Assembly (NCBI RefSeq): GCF_024323335.1
Contig: NC_066580.1
Span: 259,081,332-259,145,331, forward strand
Direction of reading: 5' to 3'
DNA from: Lathyrus oleraceus
Taxonomy: Eukaryota > Streptophyta > Magnoliopsida > Fabales > Fabaceae
Length of the DNA stretch: 64,000 nt
The position numbers and the translations under genes were made by a program. Numbering within the stretch: position 1 is the stretch's first letter; the number at the start of each line of letters is the position of its first letter. Of this stretch, positions 1 to 11,195 are shown one piece after another. The notes beneath the pieces are model-generated. The model was not told the DNA's origin. It worked only from the letters and a program-made list of their open reading frames with translations, and ran no database searches.

Positions 1-1875
1 CATTCGACCAATTTGAGTTTTGATCCATTCCCTTCCCTCTTCATCTCATTCCCCTTCTTTATGCATTCATCTCATTTGGCCTATGATATCTCTAAGGTTA
101 GTTGATTGCAAAATCAACATAAGTATGGATGATATTAGGCCACCTCTTTTATATATTCTTTTTGTGTGTGGTATGTTTCATGAGCATAGTCCATTATACT
201 ATGTCTCTAACATGCATTGACACCAAAATTCTATTGCCAGACCTCAAATAGTTGTGACTTCTACATAAGTCCAATTACGATTGCTTAACATAGCGCTCAA
301 TTTTTAACACAAAAGGCATAGCATTCTAGTTAGTGAGATTGTAAGTATCTCCTCTTTCATGGTATTGTGTGGAAACTTGACCTTTTTTACTTCCTTTGGA
401 AGATATCTTGGCTCAAGTATCCATGCTTGTGATAAGTGGGTTGAGTGTTCTCCAAAGAATGACTTAAAATGAAAAGCAAAAGTAAAACAATAATAACTTC
501 TAACTCATTAACAACTAACTTTTAATTTCAAGTCCTTTATTTTAATGCACTTTAATTTTTAAGTTCTATTCATTTGTCATTATTCATACCATTATAATTG
601 TTTATGTTAATGTCATTTTCCCTTTGTCCATTTGGACCATATTGTGTGATATATCTTGTTTGTGTATATTTTGTTTGTTTGTGTGGTCTTGGACCATTAG
701 TGTACATAATAAGAACAAAAATCCTAAAAAACTGTTGTGTGGACTGTTGACTTTATCTTGGACAAATTGGACTTAGAATTTAGGCAACCTCCATATGCTA
801 AAGGACTTGGCCAATGCCAACTTTTGTGAAACCAAGTGATTGCAATTTGAAACTTCATCTGATACATCATTCAAGATCCCTTTGAGTTCATCTGCAACAT
901 GATCATTGTGAAACTGTTATTTTGAACCTGTGACTTATGGAATTCATCTGCTACATGGGCTAATTTTGAAGAAAATCATGGAGTGGCTAAGCTTGGATGT
1001 GGCTATCTTTATTTGATGCCTTGCTCTTCAAGTTAATATTGTATGCATTGTTTGTGGCTTGATTCTAATATCCAAGGGAATTTGGGGTTTCTATATGGCA
1101 TTCTTGCCTATTGGATTACTACCCATCGGTCAGATCTTTTCAACTCTTAACTTCTAATTTTATGCATAGGATTAGTCTCTTCATCTCCTCCCCATCTCTT
1201 TAATTTCAAAATCTCTCCCTCCTTTTGAAAAAACTTCTTTGTTTGAACTTGTTATTTTCTAAATTTGGACCACTTTGCAAAAGATAGAAACTTTGGCCTT
1301 ATGCCATTTCATTTTAAAATTTCTTTTCTTAATCAAACTTGTAAATAGACTTAACTATACTTGACCTAAACTATCAAAAGACAAAAAGAACTAACTCATT
1401 CAAACCATTTTCTAGGCCCTTGTGCCTTTCAAACTTAATTTTTGTTAAAAGCAATGCATCCACTTTTAAATTTATGCCACGAACTATAAGATTTTGATCC
1501 CTCATTTTTATGTTGGTACGTAGGCACAAGTCTGAAGCTCTTGTCAAACACAAAAATATAATTAATGAATTCTTTTCTCATCCCCTTACTCTATTTGTTT
1601 GTAAACATCATTTTTGTACAAAATACATATGAACACAAAAAAGGCTCCCTAGGAGTACCTATGACACTTTAGGTGCTAACACCTTCCCTCTGTGTAACCA
1701 ACCCCCTTACCTGTAATATCTGACATTTTATTAGTTTTGATTTGAAAATTTCTTACTTTTGGGTTTTGTTTGTACTTTTCCCTTTTCGCTTGGAAACAAT
1801 AAAATCACGGTGGTGACTCTTGTTATTTGATGTCTAGCTTATCCATAGCTTGATGATCATGAATTTACCGCTACA
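1..1875 (+). repeat. 5' LTR of Ogre-A, 3' part only
   Basis: Bases 570-1875 match the end of the complete LTR at about 49268-50565 almost base for base, ending in the same GCTACA just before the primer-binding site. Bases 1-570 have no counterpart in that LTR. They match, in reverse complement, the inverted LTR around 50600-51400 (for example the block at 240-290 matches 51070-51115). So this LTR keeps a segment that the 3' LTR has lost. The promoter half of the LTR lies left of the window. Confidence 0.9.
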
Positions 1876-1884
1876 AAAATTAAG

Positions 1885-1902
1885 TGGCGACTCTGCTGGG
1901 GA
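1885..1902 (+). other. Primer-binding site of Ogre-A
   Basis: TGGCGACTCTGCTGGGGA, nine bases after the LTR end at 1875. The identical 18-mer follows the 5' LTR of Ogre-B at 19643. It begins with TGG, as expected for pairing with a tRNA CCA end. Ogre elements are described as primed by tRNA-Arg; I take the tRNA identity from that knowledge. Confidence 0.9.
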
Positions 1903-2743
1903 GTAGTCTCTAGTGGGTTTAGCCTACTTTTTTGTGTGTATATAATTGTATATATGTGATGTATGTATATTTGTGTGATATAATCTGCTTGTTGTGCTTG
2001 GTGATCTCTGAGTGATGAGATAAGTTCTAACCCGAACTTGAGTGAAATTAAGATAGGAGGATGGTATAGTCCTGTTCGACTTTTGTGGAGTAGGCCTTAA
2101 CAAGTTGGCTTAGGATCCATCTGCTCTATGGAGACCCTTTTGGATTTGGAGATGTCACACAAGTATTTATGGTTAGGCATTACTATCTCTAATTTGGGTC
2201 CGAGAAGCTGAGGACCGTAGAACATTTACCCCCTTTTGGCCTATTTAGGATGTAGTGCGGAGACTGTTCAAGTGTAGACTTGATAACAGTTGTTACGCAA
2301 TACTACACTCAGACGAGTTTCTCTTGAGAATATTATAGGTCGATGAGTCAGTCATCTTAACCTGTAATATTCGATAGATGGAATTAAGACTCTGGGAACT
2401 TTTTAGAACATGATCTATAGATTTTATCCTTAGTTCACTCCTTTGGGATGGTTCTTACCCAGACTCCATGCTCGTGACTTACAACAAACCCTAGATTCCT
2501 GGTTGATCCAATAAGTCTTGTCAATATCAATGGAACTTGGGTCTTGATAAGGTGAAAACCATAATCCACCAAAATGGATGATGATCTTGACAATGACTTG
2601 ATTCATCCCTTGACCTTTGTTTGTTTGATTTGTGTGTGATCCCTTATTTTTGATTGTTGCATTCATGCATTCATGCGCATCGTAACATTCATCACACGAA
2701 AATTTCAAGGAACTGAGGTATTCTTTGCAAATATTTTCAGACC
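1903..2743 (+). other. Untranslated leader of Ogre-A
   Basis: About 840 bp without a coding frame between the PBS and ORF1. It opens with a TG/TA-rich stretch (1930-1980). It continues with text that loosely parallels the Ogre-B leader, including a 'gagataag...acccgaact' block near 2017-2040. The small minus-strand frame at 2430-2708 has no domain and is not believed. A packaging or dimerisation signal would be expected here, but none can be picked out by eye. Confidence 0.6.
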
Positions 2744-4258
2744 ATGGATTATAGACGAAGGAACACTAAGAAGTACAGTTTCAGATGTCCCTACCTGAAA
2801 GAGTTAAGGAAGCTAGCATCTTTTGTATTAGATCCCTTGGACTTCAAACAACTCCATGGGAATCGTTTGTCTATCTTGTCTGCTGATGTGGTTGAAGGAC
2901 TTTTGAGTGTACTAGTGCAGTTCTATGATCCTCTCTATTGTTGCTTCACTTTTCCTAATTATCAGCTTTTGCCTACATTGGAGGAGAATTCTCATATCTT
3001 GGGGATACTTGTTTCTAGTAGAGTACCTTTTAGTGGATTGGAAGAGATTCCTAGATCTCATCTTATTGCTGAAGCTCTTCACTTGAAGAAGTCTCAGATA
3101 GAGGCTCATTGGGTGAAGAAAGAAGGATTGTTTGGGTTTCCATCTGATTTCCTCATCAAGGAAGCTACTACTTTTGCTCAAGCCGGTAGTGTGGATGCTT
3201 TTGAAGCTATCTTAGTGTTTCTCATCTATGGATTATCTTTGTTCCCTAACATTGATGGTTTTGTTGATGTTAACACCATTAGGCTTTTCTTGATAGGGAA
3301 TCATGTGCCTACTTTGTTGGGTGATATGTATTTCTCTTTGCATCTAAGGAATTCTAAGGGTGGTGGAACCATTGTCTGTTGCATTCCTCTTCTGTACAAG
3401 TGGTTTATTTTGCACTTGCCTCGGACACCTGCTTTTGTGGAGAACAAACAATATCTACGGTGGTCTCAGAGACTTATGTCTCTCACTAATGATGATATAG
3501 TTTGGTATGGTCCTTTTTTGGGAAGTTTGGACATTATTGATAGTTGTGGTGAATTCTCTAATGTGCCTCTCATTCGTACACAAGGAGTAATTAACTACAA
3601 CCCTGCTTTCGCTCCTCGTCAACTTGGGTTCCCCTTGAGAGACAAACCTAATAACACTTTGTTAGAAGGTCTTTTCTATCAAGAGGGTAAAGATCCCCAA
3701 CATTTGAAGCAGAAGATTGTGCATGCTTAGCATAATGTCCATAGGAAGGGAAGATCCGAGCTTGGTCCACGTAATTGTGTAGCTTTGGAAGCTTACACTC
3801 TTTGGGTGAAGAAGAGAGATTTAGAGTTGAAGATGTCTTATCCTTGTGAAAGACCTATGTCTATGGTTATGCTTGAGCCGTTAACTCTTCCTAACCAAGA
3901 TGTAGAGGCGTTGGAAGACGCACTCGCCAAGATGAAGCAAGAGCAGGGTGTGTGGGAAGAGCGTTTCCACGCTTTGAGCAAAAAGCATGAAGAGTTGCAG
4001 TTGGAGTCTAAAGACAAAGATGCACTTATTGAGCTACTTGAAGACCGAGTGACAAAGAGACAGAGAGAGCCGGAGGTTTCATCTTCCTCTAGCATGCCTC
4101 GGCCTTCCGTTGCTTGGAAAAAGATTGTTGATCAGCTTGTCCTTGAGAAGACTCAGATGAAGGCTTCTTTTGAGACTGAGATTCGACGCATTCGAAGGAA
4201 GTACGGGTCTTCATCCAAATCTTCTAACCTTGTTGTTAGGGATCCTTACGATGACTAG
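2744..4258 (+). pseudogene. Ogre ORF1, protein of unknown function upstream of gag
   Basis: One reading frame of 504 codons from ATG 2744 to TAG 4256-4258, broken by a single in-frame TAG at 3728-3730. The codon was probably TGG, since the frame continues cleanly. The N-terminal two thirds is a globular region with 'CFTFPNYQLLPTLEE' near residue 68. That resembles the uncharacterised DUF7745-type domain common in legume retroelement proteins; this assignment is from memory. Residues about 385-450 are a charged coiled coil, followed by a serine-rich and a basic tail. An extra ORF before gag is a hallmark of Ogre; its role is unknown. No leader peptide or membrane segment is apparent. Confidence 0.75.
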
Positions 4259-4483
4259 TCTCCTTTTCTCTTGTATTTTTTCATTTGGTTTCTGAAATTA
4301 TACTCAATGTAATCCTTCAAATTTATATAAATATAAAGAGATTTTTGTGGTCGTATAAAATTGTTGTAATCATATATATATATATTTGCGAATGATATAG
4401 TAAGCTCCTTAAAAATAAAAAAATAAACAAACAAGCATTGCATTTCATGCATCATTTGCATAAGCAGGTTTCTCTTTCGCCAG
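4259..4483 (+). other. Spacer between ORF1 and gag
   Basis: AT-rich 225 bp with a short (TA)n run near 4372-4384 and no reading frame. It separates ORF1 and gag, which use different frames, so gag needs its own start, a splice or re-initiation. A 'gcag' at 4464-4467 could be a splice acceptor, but nothing supports its use. Confidence 0.4.
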
Positions 4484-6535
4484 ATGTCTCATTGGTGTTT
4501 CTTTTGTGCTTCAGCCAAGCTGACTCATCGATACAACACTCGCGCCAATCATATCAGAATCATGAAACATATCGAGCAAGAGAACAGAGAACTGAAGGAC
4601 GAGATTTCCCGACTGACTACCATGATGGAGTCAGTGCTAGTTGCCCATAGCCAGTCTTCTCCAACGTCTGCAACTCCTCCTCTGAAGGACTATTATTTTA
4701 GAGGTGGCTACCTTTACTATGCCTACTACCGCTCACTTTGCGCCTGCTATGTCTGCCGAATTCCCGTGGGGAATGCCACCAAACTTCATGCCTGAAGGCT
4801 TCGCGCCTACCTTTGCTTCCATGCCGACATCTAGCCCGGTCATGTCTGTGCCACCTCCCGTTGTGCACACCTTACCTCGTGTAGAGGACACCATTTATCA
4901 CTCTGAGCTGTCTGAGGGTCCGGATGTTTATGAGAAAATGGATGAAATGAAGGATCAGTTTCTTGAGCTGTGCAAGGAATTGAAGACACTAAGGGGTAAG
5001 GATTTGTTTGGGAAAAGTGTTGTTGAGTTATGTTTAGTGCCAAATGTGAAGATCCCGGTGAAGTTCAAAGTGCCTGACTTTGAGAAGTATAAAGGGAACA
5101 TATGTCCACTCAGTCATCTAGTTACGTATGCCCGTAAGATGTTTACCCAAACTGACAATGATCAACTGTTAGTTCACTATTTCCAAGACAGTTTGACCGG
5201 TGCTGCGCTCCGTTGGTATATGGGGTTGGATAGTGCAAGCATTCACACTTTCAACAACTTGGGAGAGGCTTTTATCAAGCAATATAAGTACAATATGGAT
5301 ATGGTGCCTGATAGAGACCAACTAAGGTCTATGTCTCATAAGGATAAAGAGACATTCAAAGAGTACGCGTAAAGATGGAGGGAATTGACTGCTCAAATCA
5401 CTCCTCCTTTGGAGAAAAAGAGGTGACAAAGATCTTTCTGAAAACCCTGAGTTCATTTTATTATGAACGTATGATTGCTAGTGCCCCCAGTGACTTTACC
5501 GAAATGGTAAACATGGCGATAAGGCTTGAGGAAGGTGTCCGAGAAGTACGTTTGTCAAAAGATGAAGCATCGTCAAGTAAGAGGTACGGCAGTAGCTTTG
5601 GGAAGAATAAAGACAGTGAAGCTAATGCAGTAATCAGTGGGAGGCAGAGAAGGCCTCGGATCAGGAAGAGTCAACCACCCTGCCAACATCATCATTAAAT
5701 ATCTTTAGTTATCCCTGTATTCTCTAATAACCAATCAGTACCTATTCAACAACAACAATGTCAACAACAACAACCGCAACAACGAGCAAACACCTACAAC
5801 AACCAAAATACCAACAATCATCATCAACAAAACTTCGAGAGGAAGAAGGTCTATTTTGACCCAATTCCTATGTCATATGCAGAACTGTATCCATCTTTGT
5901 TTCTCAAGAACCTAATCCAACCAAGAAACCCGCCACAAATTCCAGAACCACTTCCGTGGTGGTATAAGCCTGAACTCCGTTGTGCTTTTCATCAAGGGGC
6001 ACCCGGACATGATATAGAAAATTGCTATCCACTCAAGTATGAGGTTCATAATTTGATGAAGAGTGGAATGGTCCCCTTTGAGGACCGTGTGCTGAACGTG
6101 AAAGCAAATCCATTACCCGCCCATAGAAATTCTTTTGTTAATATGGTGGATGGTTGTCCTGGCGAGTTTAAGGTTTTTGAAATTCATTTTGTCCGAAGGT
6201 CCTTGGTGCAGATGCATAAGGACATTTGTAAGGTGAGTGATTGTGAGCATGACCACGAGGGTTGTGTTTTTTGTAGTGTTAATTCAAGGGGTTGTGAAGT
6301 TGTGAAAAGGGACATCCAACGACTGATGGATGAAGGCATGATTCAGATTGTTCAATCTCGTCATGTAGATGACGATGTATACGTCATAGTGCCCATTTTG
6401 AAGCAGCCAGAGAGATTGGTAACTCAATACGACAACAGTAACAGTAACAATGTCAGCAATAGATCAGTATCGTCGTTGGTTATACGGTTAGCGGGTCCAG
6501 TCCCGTATTCATCTGATAAAGTTGTTCTGTATTAG
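4484..6535 (+). pseudogene. gag: Gag of Ogre-A, first copy (broken)
   Basis: The N-terminus has a coiled coil (IEQENRELKDEISRL near 4570) and a proline/methionine-rich linker. The retrotransposon Gag core (about 5050-5560) contains 'LVHYFQDSLTGAALRWYM', then a glutamine/asparagine-rich stretch (5735-5840). A zinc-knuckle variant C..H....GH....C lies at about 5980-6025. Gag forms the cytoplasmic particle around the RNA. It is broken by a frame change near 4690, TAA at 5370-5372, a frame change near 5415, TAA at 5696-5698 and TAG at 6533-6535. The last is CAG in the second copy (near 39025), so it arose after the two copies separated. Confidence 0.85.
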
Positions 6536-7830
6536 TATAATGCTACGATGATGAAGGATGGTCAAGAGGTCCTGTTGCCTATGACCAGTTCTGTGGTGAG
6601 CATTGCTGATGTTACCAAGGTGACCCGAAGTGGTCGTTTGTTTGGGTTGGTGTTCCCAAAGGATAAAGAAGAATCAGTTGTCAGTAAGAAGGTAGAAGTG
6701 CCTGCTGTAGATTTGGTTAGTGCTTCAAAGGGTAAGTCTGGATAATCCAGTGATTTGAAGGCTAATGATGATGATGAGGTACTTCATTTGATCAAGAGAA
6801 GTGAGTTTAATATGGTGGAGCAGCTGCTTCAAACCCCCTCAAAGATCTCAATGTTGTCTTTGCTCATGAATTCAGAAGCTCACAGAGAAGCACTACAGAA
6901 AGTTCTCGAGCAAGCTTTTGTGGAACATGATGTTACAGTGGATCAGTTTGATCATATTGTTGCTAACATCACTTCCTACAACAATCTCAGCTTTTGTGAT
7001 GAAGAACTCCCTGAGGAGGGAAGAAATCATAACTTGGCTTTGCATATCTCTATGAACTGCAAAGGTGATGCTTTGTCGAATGTGCTTGTTGACACCTAGT
7101 CTTCATTGAATGTACTACCGAAGTCAACATTGTCAAAGTTATCATATCAAGGAGCGCATATGAGGTATAGCGGTGTAATCGTCAAAGCTTTTGACGGTTC
7201 GTACAAAACAGTGATAGGTGAAGTGGAACTTCCAGTTAAGATAGGTCCGAGTGACTTCCATATTACTTTTCAAGTAATGGACATCCATCTGGCCTACAGT
7301 TGCTTGTTGGGAAGGCCATGGATCCATGAGGCAGGAGTTGTTACCTCCACACTGCATCAGAAGCTCAAATTTGTGAAGAATGCCAAGCTTATAATCGTTG
7401 GTGGGGAGAAGGCACTGTTGGTTAGCCACCTGTCATCATTCTCTTTTGTTGAAGCTGAGGATGAAGTTAGAGCTCCATTCCAAGCCTTATCTATTACTGC
7501 TGAAAAGAGAGTTGGGGAACCTATGTCCTCATTGAAGGATGCAAAGAAGATTGTAGAAGAAGGCAATGTTGATCAGTGGGGGCGTATGGTAGAGGTCTCC
7601 CACAACAAAGGAAGAACCGGTCTGGGTTTTCAGCAAGGTTCATCAACTGCAAGGTCTAAAGATATGCAACTTAGCTTCCGTAACGGAGGTTTCATTCATG
7701 GCAATGAACAACACTTAGTTATTGTGCTAGAGGATGACGAAGAGGAAGACTGCACAAATTTTGTGACGTATGGAAAGGCTTGTAACAATTGGACTGCTGT
7801 TGATGTTCCTATTATTTTGCATTGATCTAA
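6536..7830 (+). pseudogene. pro: Aspartic protease region of Ogre-A, first copy (broken active site)
   Basis: It continues in the frame of gag up to the splice donor at 7831. It encodes a linker, a helical segment (PSKISMLSLLMNSEAHREAL) and a retropepsin fold. The catalytic triad DTG is destroyed: codons 7091-7099 read Asp-Thr-stop, while the second copy has intact DTGSS at 39583. The flap-side motif 'CLLGRPWIHEAG' follows at about 7302-7335. A TAA at 6743-6745 is shared with the second copy. The last codons carry a private TGA (7824-7826), CGA in the second copy. Retropepsin would process the Gag-Pol polyprotein. Confidence 0.85.
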
Positions 7831-8086
7831 GTAATTGCTTTTATATGTTTTCAAAATCCTTCTCCTATGCCTAAGGGAGAAGCCAGCATTGTTTGGGCAT
7901 TTTCAAATTGATCATTAATAAAATTAATTATATTCATCCACGTCTATGATGTTTGTTTTTACTTTTTGCTTTATTCTGAAAAATGGTAATCACAAAAAAC
8001 ATACATAAACAATATAATTGTCCATCTGCATAATATTTGGTCACAAATTCACTTCTCTAAAATCAAAATATCAAATCATTATGCAG
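7831..8086 (+). other. Ogre-type intron between protease and RT
   Basis: Donor AA|GTAATTGC and acceptor TTATGCAG|G remove 256 bp and join codons in phase 2 (AA+G). This puts protease and RT, which lie in different genomic frames, into one frame. The second copy has the same sites at 40323-40577. A spliced intron here is an established trait of Ogre elements; splicing of this copy is inferred. Confidence 0.8.
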
Positions 8087-9653
8087 GTTGGTTCCTAACC
8101 CCATTGAATACAATGATCCTTCTCCTTCTCCAAATTTTGAATTCCTTGTGTTTGAGGCCGAGGAGGAAAGTGAGGAAGAAGTGAGTGATGAATTATCTCG
8201 TCTTCTTGAGCATGATGAAAAAGCCATTCAGCCGTTCGAAGAGCAGATTGAGTTAGTCAACTTGGGTTCCGAGGATGACGTGAAGGAAGTCAAGATTGGG
8301 TCTCGACTGTGTCCAGATGTGAAGAAGGGGTTCATCGATCTTTTTCGAGAGTATTCAGATGTGTTTGCTTGGTCCTATAAAGACATGCCTGGTTTGGATT
8401 TTGAGATTGTGGAGCATAGATTTCCGTTGAAGCCAAAATGCCCGCTAGTCAAGCAGAAATTGAGAAGATCGTATCCTGATATGACAGTGAAGATCAAAGA
8501 AGAAGTGCAAAAGCAGATTGACGCCGTTTTCCTTGTGACCGCTGAGTATCCGCAATGGGTGGCCAATATTGTGTCTATGCCAAAGAAAGATGGAAAGGTC
8601 CGCATGTGTGTTGACTATAGAGATTTGAATAAAGCCAGTCCAAAAGATGATTTCCCTTTGCCACACATTGATTTGTTGGTGGACTATACTACTAAATTCA
8701 AAGTATTTTCGTTTTTGGATGGATTTTCCGGATATAATCAAATCAAGATGGCACCTAAAGATATGGAGAAGACCATATTCATTAGACCTTGGGGAACATT
8801 CTGTTATAGAGAGATGCCTTTTGGTTTAAAGAATGTTGGTGCAACTTACCAAAGAGCAATGACTACTCTTTTTCATGATATGATGCATAAAGAGATTGAA
8901 GTTTATGTCGATGACATGATTGCTAAATCGATTGATGAAGAGGAACATGTTGAGCATTTGTTGAAGCTATTTCAGCGTTTGAGGAAGTATAAACTCCGCT
9001 TGAATCCTAATAAGTTTACTTTTGGTGTTCGTTCTGGTAAGTTGTTGGGCTTTGTTGTCAGCGAGAAAGGTATTGAAGTTGATCCTGCCAAGGTCAAAGC
9101 AATACAAGAGATGCCTGCGCCCAAAACTGAGAAGCAAGTCAGAGGGTTTCTCGGCTGCTTGAATTATATCTTAAGATTCATTTCACACATGACTGCCACA
9201 TGTGCGCCTATATTCAAGCTTCTTCGGAAAGATCAGTCTTGTGATTGAACCGAAGATTGCTAGAAAGCTTTTGACAGTATAAAGGAATATTTGCTTAAAC
9301 CTTCGATTTTGTCTCCACCTGTTGAAGGAAGACCATTGATCATGTATTTGACTGTGCTCGAATATAGTATGGGTTGTGTTCTAGGTCAGCAAGATGAGAC
9401 TAGAAAGAAATAATTTGCAATTTACTACCTCAGTAAGAAGTTCACCGACTGTGAGACTCAGTATTCTATGCTTGAGAAAACTTGTTGCGCATTGGCTTGG
9501 GCTGCTAAGCGTCTGCGTCAGTATATGTTGAATCATACCACTTGGCTGATATCCAAAATGGATCCAATCAAGTATATATTTGAGAAGCCTGCTTTAACTT
9601 GGAGGATTGCCCGTTGGCAAATGTTGTTATCAGAGTATGATATTGAATACTGA
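8087..9653 (+). pseudogene. pol: Reverse transcriptase and Ty3-type RNase H of Ogre-A, first copy
   Basis: The RT domain is nearly intact over 8087-9245. It shows 'PKKDGKVRMCVDYRDLN', 'PLPHIDLLVD', the finger/palm motif 'FSFLDGFSGYNQI', 'MPFGLKNVGATYQRAM' and the catalytic YVDD at 8904-8915. The connection 'LGFVVSEKGIEVDPAK' follows. A private TGA at 9246-9248 and a TAG at 9261-9263, shared with the second copy at 41745, end the frame. RNase H remnants continue to 9653 with a further TAA near 9411. RT copies the genomic RNA into cDNA and RNase H degrades the template. Product dead by its stops, but the RT core reads well. Confidence 0.9.
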
Positions 9654-10220
9654 TCTCAGAAAGCGATCAAAGGTAGTATCTTGGCTAACCATTTGGCTCA
9701 CTAACCGATTGAAGATTATCAGTCAGTTTAGTATGATTTTCCTGATTAAGAGATATTGTACTTGAAAATGAAAGATTGTGATGAACCATTGCTTGAAGAA
9801 GGGCCAGAACCTGGTTCCCGTTGGGGCATGGTATTTGATGGAGTTGTTAATCAATGTGGAAATGGCATTGGGGCGGTGATTATTACTCCTCAAGGCACGC
9901 ACTTTCTCTTTACAGCTTGATTGATTTTCAAGTGTACAAATAATATGACAGAGTATGAAGCTTGCATTATGGGGCTTGAAGAGGCCACTGATCTCAGAAT
10001 CTAGCATTTAGATATCTTTGGAGATTCAGCTTTGGGTGTGAATCAAATCAAAGGGGAATGGGAGACGAATCAACCCGGTTTGATACCATATAGAGATTAT
10101 GCGAGGAGGATTTCAACTTTCTTTATAAAAGTTGAGTTTCATCATATCCCTCGAGATGAAAATCGGATGGCAGATGCTCTTGCAACGTTGGCGTCTATGA
10201 TTGTAGTGAAGTATTGGAAT
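9654..10220 (+). pseudogene. Second, archaeal-type RNase H of Ogre-A, first copy
   Basis: Remnant of a second RNase H after the Ty3-type one. It shows 'WGMVFDG' (first Asp), 'EYEACIMGLEEA' (Glu) and 'GDSALGVNQIKGEW' (Asp), ending with 'HIPRDENRMADALATLASM' near 10190. A duplicated RNase H of archaeal type is a known mark of the Tat/Ogre lineage. At least six in-frame stops (9651, 9702, 9729, 9747, 9918, 10002 areas) break it. The equivalent codons in the second copy are sense, mostly CGA, CAA, CAG or AGA. Confidence 0.8.
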
Positions 10221-10893
10221 GAAGTTCCCAATTTGTCTGTGATGTGTCTTGATAGGCCAGCTCATGTGTTTGCTGTTGAAAAAATCAAAGACGAGAAGTC
10301 GTGGTATTACGACATTAAATGTTTCCTCCAAATTCAGATTTACTCACCTGAGGCATCTTTGAAAGATAAAAAGACTTTGAGAAGATTAGCCGACAATTTC
10401 TACTTGAATGGTGATATACTGTACAAGAGAAACTTCAACATGGTTCTGCTCAGATGCGTGGATAGACACGAAGCAGATTTGTTGATGACTGAAGTGCATG
10501 AAGGTTCCTTTGGTACTCATTCCAATGGACATGCGATGACGAAAAAGGTGTTGCGAGCAGGTTACTATTGGCTGACAATGGAATCTGATTATTGCAAGTT
10601 TGTGAAGAAATGCCACAAGTGTCAAATTTATGCAGATAAGATTCATATTCCTCCGACACTATTGAATGTTACTCTCCCCCATGGACCTTCTCCATGTGGG
10701 GAATTGATATAATTCAGATGATTGAGCCAAAAGCTTCGAATGGACATCGTTTCATTTTTGTGGCAATTGACTATTTCAGAAAATGGGTTGAAGCGGCATC
10801 ATATGTGAATGTAACCAAGCAAGTGGTTGTGAGGTTTATCAAGAATCAGATCATATGCCGTTATAGTGTGCCAAGTAAGATTATTACTGCCAA
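10221..10893 (+). pseudogene. int: Integrase of Ogre-A, first copy, N-terminal part (split by the MULE)
   Basis: Encodes the H2C2 zinc-binding region (HEGSFGTHSNGH ... CHKC, about 10495-10620) and the start of the catalytic core with 'DIIQMIEPKASNGHRFIFVAIDY' (first catalytic Asp near 10705). A one-base frame change lies near 10690. The core breaks off where the MULE enters; the remainder resumes at 34671. The second catalytic residue, normally in 'TDNGS', reads Ala here (GCC at 10889-10891), whereas the second copy keeps GAC. The enzyme was thus already inactive or became so independently of the insertion. Confidence 0.85.
10885..10893 (+). repeat. 9-bp target-site duplication of the MULE (left copy)
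   Basis: TACTGCCAA directly precedes the MULE terminal sequence GGGTTAAATAC and is repeated exactly at 34662-34670. Nine bases is the standard target duplication of Mutator-like elements. It lies inside the integrase codons of Ogre-A, proving the direction of nesting. Confidence 0.95.
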
Positions 10894-11031
10894 GGGTTAA
10901 ATACACTTTTCCCCCCTGTAATGTTAGCGAGTTTAGGATTACCCCCCTGTAAAAATATTTTTTGTAAACCCCCCCCTTATGTTATGTAGATTCCTTCATA
11001 GAACCCCCTAATATCCAGGTGGCATGGAATC
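10894..11031 (+). repeat. Left terminal inverted repeat of the MULE
   Basis: About 138 bp matching the reverse complement of 34524-34661 with a handful of differences. It contains runs of C on this strand (CCCCCCTGTAA and similar) in three places. In MULEs these ends hold transposase-binding sites and promoters for the two genes. Confidence 0.93.
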
Positions 11032-11195
11032 TAATAAGAGGTCCTACACCTGGCATATTTTTAATTTTGTTAAAGTGATTATGTGTCATTTTACACTTTT
11101 TAATTTCAAATACCCCCTTAGAAAATTAGGGTTCTGAACATAGCAGGGAAGACGAAGACGAAATTTCCAGGGGAAGACGAAGACGAAGAAGAAGA
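11032..11195 (+). promoter_or_regulatory. 5' untranslated region of the MULE transposase
   Basis: Between the left inverted repeat and the proposed start codon at 11196. It is purine-rich with repeated GAAGACGAAGACGAA units (11149-11190). No clear TATA box is visible; in MULEs transcription generally starts in or near the terminal repeat. Confidence 0.4.

Noticed and set aside
2912..4095. Minus-strand ORFs opposite ORF1
   Set aside because: Shadows of the plus-strand coding sequence with no recognisable domain.
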